Shown piece by piece: positions 54,330 to 64,000 of a stretch of 64,000 nucleotides of DNA. A model generated the notes under the pieces. That model was not told the origin of the DNA. It worked only from the letters and a program-made list of their open reading frames with translations, and did not search any database. Made by a program: the position numbers and the translations under genes. Positions within the stretch are counted from its first letter, which is position 1. Every line of letters begins with the position of its first letter. The stretch is taken from contig CM039464.1 in the NCBI GenBank assembly GCA_022414725.1, positions 37,412,609 through 37,476,608 of the forward strand, given 5' to 3'. Source of the DNA: Microglena sp. YARC (taxonomy: Eukaryota > Chlorophyta > Chlorophyceae > Chlamydomonadales > Chlamydomonadaceae).

Positions 54330-57300
54330 CCCCCCCCCCCCCCCCCCTACCATACACATTCACATCCATACATCCTTTGTGTACGGTGGATCGCTGACTC
54401 GTCTAGTTATAGTAGGGGCACGGAGTGCGGCCTCTTTCTGTTCGAAGGTGCGGAGAAGCAGGGTTCTAAACGAGCTCTGCCTATGGCGAATTCACGAGCG
54501 GAAGCCTCGCGCTGCTGAGCTGGCACACGGAGCATATAACCGCAAGCCAGTAGTGCTCGGTAGTGCTGTTGTCGTTTGCGGTGGTTGTTGGATGGGTCAA
54601 ACCAGCGGCCGCGGTTGCTTTTCATCCTATGCGAGACAACCCCTGCTCTGCTCCTGTTCAAAATAGTTATCTTTCAACTACGCTACTTTCTTCACCCTGC
54701 TCTTTGCTCGTGCTCTTCAGTAGCTGCTCGCAGAGATTCTTCTAACTGCATGGCTGGTATTCTCGATCTTCTTTCCTGTCGCTTGCATCATGGCTCTGTA
54801 AGTCGCTAGTATTCACAATCGCATTGCTTATACCCCAGTTAATGTCGAACGCAATGTTCGTGCACGCATTTGTATGGTACAGCCAGAGTTACCCTCGAAC
54901 GTGCTTGCTCCTCCGACTCTGAGTTTGTTAGATGCGTCCTTACTGCTTGCATGCTAGTTCTGTCAGCCGTTAACGTTCCTATTAGCCTATCTAGTGCTAG
55001 GAAGGTCTTCAGACGCATCATCAGCTCAAGCATCGAGTCAATTATAATCTGAGCCAGCACGACTGGTAGCGACAGGACGTTAGCCGCAGGCTTCATCCTT
55101 TTGCGCAAGATGGCTCTGAGGCATTGCAGCATCCCGCTTGGCCATTATAATACTATTACCATCCTAACCCAAAATATTCGTACACGCATCTGGCATTTCA
55201 GGGACTGCGACTGGTACCTGCCAGTGCTTCTAATAGCGGTACCGGGCCTCTTACTGCCCTGTGTCCCTCTCACGAGGTTATACCTGAATGCAGCTCGAAT
55301 TTGGGATCCCACTGTCACTTACCGCCCTTCCATCCCCATCGCAGTATCATGGCAAGTCCATCACCTGCGAAGACTGGCTTGCCCTTCCCGCCCGCCGGCC
55401 CACCCGCCAATCCTTCGGTTCCACTATCGGCTGTTGCGGAGGGCTCGGTAGCGGAGGGTAAATCCAGATTTGACGGGTGCCATGACTTAACTTGCTGGCG
55501 CAGATCATGCCTTGGCCTCAAGTGGTGACTCGAACATGCATTACATAACATGCCTTAACTTAGACCATGCGATTGCCCCCCAACTGTTCTCATGGATGCC
55601 TGCCCCTTGCACTGCTCCCTACCTTTAATTGCTCTCTTACGCATGCGCTACCCTACTCTATTCACCTCCCTGCCGCCCCTCGCCCTGCCCCCTGCCCTTC
55701 AAAGATCTCTAACACATGCCCTACCCTGCTCTTTTCACGGCCTTACCCCTGCCCTGCCTGATGTGCTCTGGCCTCCAACCTCCAATTTCTAACCTTTGAC
55801 ATCCAACCTCAAACCTCCGTATACCTATGAAGGCTCTGGCCTCCAACCTCCAACTTCCTTCAACCTCCAACATAATTTAATCTCCAACCTCCTTCAACCT
55901 CCAACCTCCTCAAACCTGTTCAGGCTCTGGCTTCTGGCTTGCAAGGAACTGGCGCCACTTTGTATTTGTTATTCGTTCCTCCTAGTACCATCGGACCATT
56001 AGTATCATCTGCAAATTAAACTAGCAACCAAGCTGCATCAACCCTTAACTACATACTAGTGACACCCATCCAGCTTTACCCTCTAACCCTCCCTCAACCC
56101 ACTCACCCACCTACCCTCTCATCCATCCAACTACCCTCTTACCCACCACCCACCAACCCTCTCACCCACCCACCTCACCCACCCAGGTACCCTCTCACCC
56201 ACACACTTACCCCCTCACCTACCCGCATGCACGCACCCTTATAGGTTGCATTCTTGAAGCTCGAAAGGACGGAGGCAATGGAAGCAGAGTCATGAGCTCA
56301 AGAAGACCAACAAGGAGGAGCCCTCTGCAGTTCAGGCACTCAGTTGAGCTAGATTGAAGACGAGGAGGGCGCCCTCCTTGCTAGCAAGACATAATTTATG
56401 CATAGATGTGATTATATTATAGCAACATGTCTGTGCCCACATGTTCATCGATATTGATCACCATTAAAGGTGATCAAATCTTGTTTTGGCCTCCTTGTTT
56501 CATTTTTGAAGTTCTTTTAATTGGCTGGCACCCTAACGGGTTTGTATCCACCAGTGTAAATTCCCAATCTTTCCCACAACGATTATAATTCATTACGTCT
56601 GTTTCATCGAGGCAACAGTCGGTGACAATCTCAATTAGGGGCGACCTGACAGTTTGGACAACTGTTGAATGTAGGGCAGGAAACAGTCGGTGTCAATCTA
56701 AATTAGGGGCGACCTAACAGTTTGGACAACTGTTGAATGAAGGGCGGGAAACAGTCGGTGACAAATACAAATAGGGGTTACAAAACAGTAAGTGCGACTG
56801 TTGAATGGAGGCAATCAATGGTGTACATATACGGTACACCCACCGTTGTTGTAGACTGTATCACCAACGGTTGTCCAACAACGGTCCATTTAACAGTCTA
56901 TAGGTGGACCCTTGCTATGCTACAACAACCGGTTAATGTACACTTTTTAACCCTATACTAGACTCTACAGTCAACGGTTTACAGCCTAAGGGTCTACATG
57001 TTTTCCAGGCCAAATCAACGGTCTGTTTTCTCTGCCCATTTTACCAGTGTGTGTGTACCGTGTCAAATATTCCTACAGCATACCGAGTTAGCAGCAGGGT
57101 TGTTCAAAGCCCTCTGAGAGTTTATGTGGCGCAAGTAGAGCCCCGCCCCACGCACGTCCAACTTATAATGTGAGTGAAAACATGTGACAATCAAGGACAA
57201 CACACACTTCCCAGTCAAAAACTAAAAACATATGTTACAAAAGTACGTGTCAACACGCATTCACCCCTCTGAAGTGTATGTGGATGTTCACACGCAGCCA

Positions 57301-58463
57301 TGCACATGTTGAAGTAGCCTGGTTAGCAGCAGCATTGCTCATTAATTGCAGGGGTAGTGCATGCAATTCCTACTTCCTTGCGAGGACTGGTGGTGTGCCT
57401 CGCAATTGGTCCAACAATCACCTAGCCTACAAAGCATTGTACGTTGATCATTGTTAACCAGTTTCCAGTTTTCATTACGCATTTATTATCACTGCTGCAT
57501 GTGACAGCCTGGAAAAAAACAACATATATTATTTGGGGAGGTGGCCTGCCCTTCCCAACTTCACAACCCACCAGGTTGTTATCGATCATCAGCTCCAACC
57601 CCTCTCTTCCCTTTGGTGGCCTTGCATCCTTCGCAATGTTTATAAATAAGAGAATGTTACATAGCTAGGAAGCTAGCAATACTCTCAGTCAGGCAATCCG
57701 TTTAACCCGTTTCCATGTCAGTCATATCGGCCAAGGGTTTTCTTGAAGGTGAGGTACCTTAGTATTTTGGGGGTGCTCAACTAAAGTTTTTTGGGACTGC
57801 TTTGGGGGCCCCCAAAAGCTGCTTGATGCACCCCACAGGCTACTACCGTAGGTGCAAGATGGACGATGGTTCTTCGTATCGTGCACTGATTCCTTTCCTT
57901 CCCCCCAAAACCCTAATCGCCCATGTTGATGATCTTGTCGTAAGCTAGTCCCCACTTAGTCTGAGGCATCCTAAATTTCTGGATGACATTGCTGGATGTT
58001 GATCAAGGCTGCCAACATTTTGCTCACCAAATTATCATGATCATACAATTTCATCAGACTAGTTCAGTGAGGCGAAAAAAAGAACTTTCGTGAAGGGGAC
58101 ACAAGTGCAAGATTTCCTACCTACTTCGTTAGGAGTGGCCGCGCCTTCCTGCCTATCTCGCCGAATTCTTTGGGTCGCTGGTTTTGTGCAAGGGATCCCA
58201 CCTCGTCGGGTGTGAGTGGAACAAAATAAAACTCATTTTGCAAACAAAATCCTGCAAGCTCCCAACACCGCACCTTGCGTCTGCATGTTTCTTAAAATGT
58301 CTTCCTTTCCCCCGCGAAGCCGTTCATACAATTAATAAGCAGGCAACTTACCCGTAATAATCCGCCACGCACACTGCTCTAGCTCGTAAGTCGTCCAAGG
58401 TTTGGTGGTGGTCGTGGTGGTGGGGTGGGGTGGGGTGGGGTGGGGGGTAAATACGCCTCGCTG
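54330..58463. other. 4-kb stretch without a recognisable gene
   Basis: Contents seen are a C18 run at 54330-54347, ctccaacctccaa repeats at 55780-55920, ccctctcacccaccca repeats at 56060-56230, and a 68-bp triplicate starting at 56615, 56683 and 56751 (acagtcggtg, aggggcgacct, gtttggacaactgttgaatg). Overlapping frames on both strands at 54839-55132 (minus, 97 residues) and 54870-55052 (plus, 60 residues) have protein-like composition, but I recognise neither. Confidence 0.4.
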
Positions 58464-60585
58464 ATTCCTGAGGTTTTGGCACGCAGTGGATTGACAATGT
58501 ACTAAGTAGAGTGATTTTAAGCAAGGAAAGCTGCACAAGGACTGGCCAACTCGGTGCTTTCCGCTTGATTAACTGAGAAAGGTTCCCAAAACCGACCAGG
58601 CAGTTATGATAAGGCCAACATACAGGGTTGCTCAAGCACTTTTGAAAACGTGTTTGACACTTGCAACGCCTTTCAAACTGTAGGTCACTTTATCGGGCTC
58701 TTCTCGTACAACGACACATAGTATTTCCGTATTTGTGTTGCCTCCCATGTCCTTCTTCCGGACTCCCCTATTTATATTATCCTCTTCATGTATGCACTTC
58801 TATGTGTGGGACCATACTGTCCAGCGGTAGCCACATCCAACCCACCCAGACCACTCCCCCCCCCCCGCCCCCCCCGGACCCTTTTATCTGTGGGGGCGTG
58901 AAGGGGGCGTGCCCCCCCCCCCCCACCACCACCACCACCACCACCACGCGTGATAATAGGTGATACCGGGTCACGCCGTGGTCGCACCTGACGGCCAATC
59001 CCGCTTCACCTGCAATGAATTGTTTCTTGCAGCAGTGCCACAGATCCTACGGCATAGCGACAGATCCTCTGACTACAAGACCTACCAACCATGTTACCAT
59101 TGTCATGCGCCTCTGCACAGCCATCGACTGCTACGCTATTTCATGCTTCCTGCGCAATGCGTGTGCTCATGGCGCACATGTAATCGCACATGTGTAATAA
59201 TAGCATATCCCTGCTGCTGCGGGCTCTGCTGCCGCAGGAGAACGGATCGCTGACAATCCCATGCGGCCATGCCCATCCATCTCAAGGTTGACATGATAGG
59301 GCGAACTGGCGGAGGCGCCGTGGTACCTATGGGGACAAACACGGAGGTTGGTGTTCGAAAGTTGGTGTGTTTCAATGGTCTGTTAATGTGCTGCTCACTG
59401 TCTGCAGGCAGAGTACATACAGATGGGTAGTATAAACACACCCTTTCAAGAGCTAACTTTGTTACATCATGAGCTTGGGGGCTCATTTATATAGTACAGC
59501 AAACTAGAGTAGGGTAGGTCATAGTGTCATACTGTCAGCTGATAGCTGTTAGCTGATGTGTGCACTTGCGTGCACACGTGCAGATTATGCTATGAATACA
59601 GTCACAGCATAGCATTCCCTCCAATCCCTGGTACTCTGCGTTGTCTAAGTTCCCAGGATTAGGAGTCTCACAGGAAAAATTAACAACTTTTGCCCGGGTG
59701 AAAAACCTGCTAAGGGGAAACCCATGGGAAGATTGAAGAGCCCAGCTTGGTAGAACTAGGCTCAACAGAGCTTAATGCCGTAGCGCAGGAATTTTCATTT
59801 CCGCTTTATATAGCGATCGCTAGTTTTGACCCCGTTTTGGCAAAATTATCGCTGTAAAAATGTAGAAAAAATGGGGGGGGGGGGGGGGGGGGGCCTAAAT
59901 GGCCTTACAAAGCTATACAAGGCTATACAAGCTATAAAAGGCTTAGACACTAAAACGCTGCCCCTAGGGGAGGCCTACAACCGCAAAGCTAGAAAAAAAA
60001 CCACTTTCAGATTTGAAAAAAAACCCTGCTGTAGTGTCCCTATGCCATCGAAAAGGGTGTGGACTATAAAAGACAAACTAGTGCACCTTATAACACTTTG
60101 TTTTGATAAAGTACAGCCTCTCATAACATATGTTATGAAGATGTATAGCATAGCATAACACTCAAAAATTGCCTTTTCCTGGGTCATTTACTACCTGTCC
60201 ACACTGATTTGTCCTCCACGCCTCTGCAGTTGTCCAATCAGGTAGACCAGCATTGGTGGACCTGTGGCTGGTAGACTATTCCTACGGACGACCCAAAACA
60301 ATAAAGGACAAGGCTATGTTAGGGTTTCACAAAATCTCAGATTTGCTGCCTTGGAAGAGGTAGAGAACTTCCCTCCGTGCTGTAGCGCGGTAGTCGAAGC
60401 TCAGGCGGAGAGGGTCTGCGAAACCAAATAAACCCATGGTAGCTTTCTCTAGTATGTACACATGCATGCAAACGGGAGGGTTCCCTCAATATCAAACCTG
60501 TAGCATGGTGTACTAATTTCCATTTTCAATTTGTGTTATGGTCTGACAGGGAAACTGAGGAGTCAGACCTAACTACACAAATGAA
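58464..60585. repeat. Duplicated block, copy 2, left part (pairs with 26943-29092)
   Basis: It is collinear with copy 1 but lacks the SINE, showing the single TCATTTAC empty site at 60184-60191. It has about 220 bases at 60322-60540 that copy 1 lacks. It contains a C13 run (58912-58924) and a G21 run (59873-59893) absent or shorter in copy 1. Confidence 0.8.
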
Positions 60586-61360
60586 ATAAGGCAAACAAAA
60601 CAGCAGAAATATAGCCCCAGTCAGGTATGGCAAGGGCTATGGTGGGTACTGGCAGTGAAACTGTGAAGTCAGACCTAAAGAACTACGAAGAGCCAAGCAA
60701 AGAAGCAAACAAGTTAGGGGATGGAGCCAAAAGGGGCCCCCATTGGAACCACGCAGGGTGTTATGTTGCGCACACATACACACACACACTTATACATACA
60801 CATGCACATACACAAACACATACACATTGGCACCCAGTCAGGGGTAACAATGGCTAGGTGAGGTCTCACAGTGAAAAGTGGGAAATCAGAGCTAATAACT
60901 GTAAAAATAAAAAAATTATGGGGGGGGGGGGGGGGGGGGGGCTTGGCTGGGAAACCAGACCTAACAACTATACAAATAAAAAGGGGGGGGGGGGGGGGGG
61001 GGGGGGGGGGGAGGGGCCTGGCCGGGAAATCAGACGTAACAACTGTAAAAATAAAACAACTATGGGTGTGGGTGTGAGGGGGCTTGGCCTGGAGGTGGCC
61101 CTTGTCACCGAGTCAGGGGTGACAAGGGCTAAGTTGGGCAGTGGCAGTGAAATTGGGGTCAGACCTAAAACAACAAACAACAAAAACTATCATTGTACTC
61201 TTAGAAAACTTAAGAAGGAGGGGGACATAGGCTGAAAAGATCCAAGCAACACTAACTTCAGGCAAAAAAAAAAAATTAAGACCACGATTGGGTCAAAAAA
61301 AGAAGGGGGAGGGGGGGGGGGGGGGGGGGGGGGGGGGAGTGATTGGGTTTGGTTTTGGGT
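60586..61360 (+). repeat. Tandem units containing poly-G runs (G22, G29, G27)
   Basis: Repeated units of about 75 bp carry gggaaatcagacctaacaac, tgtaaaaataaaa and then a G run (60920-60941, 60983-61011). A further unit carries ggtgtgggtgtg instead of pure G. A G27 run at 61311-61337 follows. Here the homopolymers are built into a larger tandem repeat. No gene was seen. Confidence 0.7.
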
Positions 61361-61684
61361 TGTCAGCATGAATTGCGGTGCTCTCACGCGTTTTATGACT
61401 TGGTGACTTCTTATGTACTTCCTTAGAACTATCGGCTCTGCCAGTACTGTGCTAGCTTCCCGTAGACTGTGTCATCCTTCTTGACTCAGTGACAGCTTCT
61501 TGTTAGCTGCGTCACCGGTCTAGCCTGTACCCTGTTAGGTTCCAGGCTGCCGCCCCTTTCACCACTGGTGCCCCTTGATGGGTCTCCTGTGCTTGTAACG
61601 TTATTCTCGTCTCCGTGTATAGATTGGCGCGTCTGCTTCACGCAAGCATCTCTGTCCACTCTCTGGAGTGTATTCAAGCTGATA
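61361..61684 (+). mobile_element. Solo LTR of the copia family
   Basis: It is 324 bp, diverged from the copia LTRs at 46192/52699 but the same length, starting TGTCAGCATG and ending CAAGCTGATA. An exact TGGGT duplication flanks it (61356-61360 and 61685-61689). It is an older insertion of the same or a sister family, reduced to one LTR. Confidence 0.85.
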
Positions 61685-61921
61685 TGGGTGAGGGGTGTGG
61701 TGGGTGGCTTCAGACCACGCATGGGTTCAAAGCCAGCATCAGTGCCAACCTTCAAGGGGAAGGGGGGAGAGGGAGGGAAGGTTGGTGTTTGGGTTTGGGT
61801 GAGGGATGGGACAAAGGCTGAAAGTATCCAAGCAATACTAACTTCAGGGGGAAAAAAGAAAGAGCAAAACTAAAGAAGAACGCTAAGATAAAGTAATAAG
61901 GCCAAGCCTCAGGAGGTCAAC

Positions 61922-63170
61922 ATGGGCGGGGCGGGGCGGAGTGGCGTGTGGGGGGGAAGGGGGGCACGATTGTCTTCTTGTCGACTACAACTACTAAAGA
62001 CCCAGAAATAGGATCAGAGGGACAAATAAGGAAGCATAGCAAAACTGTAGCAGGATAGCCTGCTAGGAGTATAAAAATACATTCTCGAGATGTCAAGCTA
62101 GACTAGTAGCAGGCTATCCTGCTACGACTTTTTTAAGGGCAGTCAACTATCTGAAGCAGGAGAGAAATAACAAAAGACATGGTCATAAAGTGTCACCTCA
62201 GATGTTGTAATACTCCTCCATGAAACACCATGTTGAACATGGTGTTCCATAAAGGGGCGGTACAAGCAACAAATAAACTGTTACACCAAGCTGAAAGTAT
62301 CCACTCACACCATTGTCCACACACATAACCCAGCATAGGATATAGCATTTCCAACCCAGCATAGGATCTCCAGCGTAGCATTTCCAACCCAGCATAGGAG
62401 ATAGCATTTCCAACCCAGCTTAGGATATAGCATTTCCAACCCAGCATAGGATATAGCATTTCCAACCCAGCTTAGGATATAGCATTTCCAACCCAGCTTA
62501 GGATATAGTATTTCCAACCCAGCAGTTCATACCCAGCATAGGATATAGCATTTCAGTCCTGCCTCCTAGCAAGACACACACACCTAGTCGTGCACCAGCA
62601 CCTAGTCGTGCTCCAACACTCCTCCTAATGGGGTTATGTGTCAACATCCACTGTCACATCACTAGAGAATGACTAGCAAATACAAATATCTTGCGTCGCA
62701 CACATGAGGCCAAAGGCTCCTCCAGACTGAGCACAAGAATACATATGTGATAAAGTCGTTGATCAATCCATAGTTGCCCAAAGGAGAGGCTAATACTTCG
62801 GCTAGACTATCACAACTCCTACCTTCACAGTCAAGACAGCTGGAAAGCTATGGAGGAGAGCCTATAAACTATAAACTAAAACTAGAAACGAACGTAAAGA
62901 AGCTCGCTCCATAGAAAAGCCATGGGACAAAGAGAACAAAAAAGGTTCGCTCAAGGAGGTAACAAGATTTTCCAGTCAGCAAACTATTTGTCCACAAATC
63001 TCCATTGCTAACAAACTAGAGAGCTTCTATCCAGCTTCGCAGCTCCTCCATAGCAAGACACAAGTCTATCCAACACCTTGAGCAAGGGAATTGGCCTGGT
63101 AGATTGCAGTACGGGCCAGCTCATCAACAACATAAATAGCATGTAGCAAAAGTCCCATAGCCAGGCCAAG
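61922..63170. repeat. Duplicated block, copy 2, middle part (pairs with 33553-35000)
   Basis: It is collinear with copy 1. The 26-bp minisatellite (ataggatatagcatttccaa-type) is longer here, about 62320-62545, eight or so units. No gene was recognised. Confidence 0.8.
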
Positions 63171-63176
63171 GTAGGT

Positions 63177-63426
63177 TTGCAGGCAGGCAGGCAGGCGTAG
63201 GTAGGTAGGCTTGCAAGCAGGCAGGCAGGCAGGGCTAGGTAGGCTCCCAGGTGTACGCAGGCATAGGTAGGCTCCCAGGTGTACGCAGGCGTAGGTTGGC
63301 TCTCAGGCAGGCTGGTGTAGGTAGGCTCCCAGGCAGGCAGGCGTAGGAAGGATTTGACTGACCATAATCCCGAATAGGGGTAGTTAGAGTGGCAGGCAGG
63401 CAGGCAGGCAGGCATAGGTAGGATCG

Positions 63427-63478
<52 letters not shown>

Positions 63479-63495
63479 CATAGGTAGGATCGGAG
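63177..63495 (+). repeat. (GGCA)n tract, short copy
   Basis: This is the counterpart of 35025-36570, with interspersed gtaggtaggctcccagg spacers. The minus-strand Cys-Leu-Pro-Ala frames are repeat translation. Confidence 0.85.
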
Positions 63496-63524
63496 GCAGG
63501 CAGGCAGGTATGCAGGTATAGGGC

Positions 63525-64000
63525 AGCATTGCAGCAATATTTTCAACACATTATGCATCAAATCCCAAAAGGACCTTTATAAAGACGACAGAACTGAGCG
63601 CCCACAATTTGACCAAGCAAGGTGGTCTTTTCAACTTCGTTGGACAGAAGAGAAATAACCCCACCTTACATGTTATCAAAATAAAACAAGAGAACTGCCC
63701 CCAACTCGTACAGTTTGAGGAAAGAGATCAAACTGCCCCAAAACACCTTTCCAGCTAAGCAAGGGAACCTCCTTTAAACTTTGGAACAAGAGAACCGCCC
63801 AAAAATTGAGCAACAAAGCAATGGAGTCATACTTGAAATGGGGGAGACAAGAGAACTACGAGGACCGGTACAAGTCTTTAAAGCAACTAATCCACCTATG
63901 CTCCTAAGTTTCCTTGGGTATCGCACGGAGGGACTTGTATTAGAAGATGGTGAGCTGCCCAGAGTTGGCTGAAAACCATGTACCAATCCAATCCAATCCA
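63525..64000. repeat. Duplicated block, copy 2, right part, running off the window
   Basis: It pairs with 37890-38475 and ends inside a (CCAAT)n array at the window edge. It lacks the LINE and SINE that precede copy 1. Confidence 0.8.

Noticed and set aside
54839..55132. 97-residue minus-strand frame
   Set aside because: Its composition looks protein-like, but a plus-strand frame overlaps it, no domain is visible and no splice context supports either.

Overview
This is eukaryotic nuclear DNA, most likely from a green alga with a large, repeat-rich genome. Genes carry GT-AG introns with GTAAGT, GTGAGT or GTACGT donors and pyrimidine-rich CAG acceptors. There is a metazoan/plant-type AATAAA signal, a histone H3 fragment, a RING-finger protein and plant-type Ty1/copia, hAT, LINE and SINE elements. 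The large membrane protein at the left end combines Pmp-like repeats, Cys-rich GCC2/GCC3-like modules and a multi-pass membrane region. I associate that combination with big-genome prasinophyte-type algae such as Cymbomonas, but the species assignment is inference. There is no sign of operons, Shine-Dalgarno sites or CRISPR.

Layout. 0.4-13.5 kb (+) is the 3' part of a multi-exon membrane-protein gene; I place ten exons. One intron holds a LINE fragment and another holds a minisatellite that resembles the splice acceptor it precedes. 14.2-18.2 kb is a 4.0-kb hAT-type DNA transposon with a perfect 8-bp target duplication. 18.2-24.8 kb is repeat-dominated: poly-G runs, a 39-bp minisatellite, and a fold-back element interrupted by a LINE. 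24.8-26.9 kb (-) is a 3'-truncated gag-only LTR element. 29.1-33.5 kb (+) is a complete member of the same gag-only family. 26.9-38.5 kb, minus its insertions, is a duplicated block whose second copy fills 58.5-64.0 kb. 39.8-40.5 kb (-) is a RING-finger gene whose start codon lies inside the target duplication of a hAT-type MITE. 41.9-42.5 kb (+) is a broken histone H3 gene lacking its histone-fold core. 42.5-45.0 kb is a 168-bp satellite with an 894-bp higher-order period. 46.2-53.0 kb is a Ty1/copia element that landed inside a solo LTR of the gag-only family. 53.0-58.5 kb has no recognisable gene.

Only three host loci are supported: the membrane protein, the RING protein and the H3 remnant. 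I see no functional link between them. Most of the window is a record of mobile elements, and paired copies and target duplications allow several insertions to be ordered. Frame breaks in the membrane gene and throughout the copia element may reflect decay or small indel errors in the assembly; sequence alone cannot separate these.
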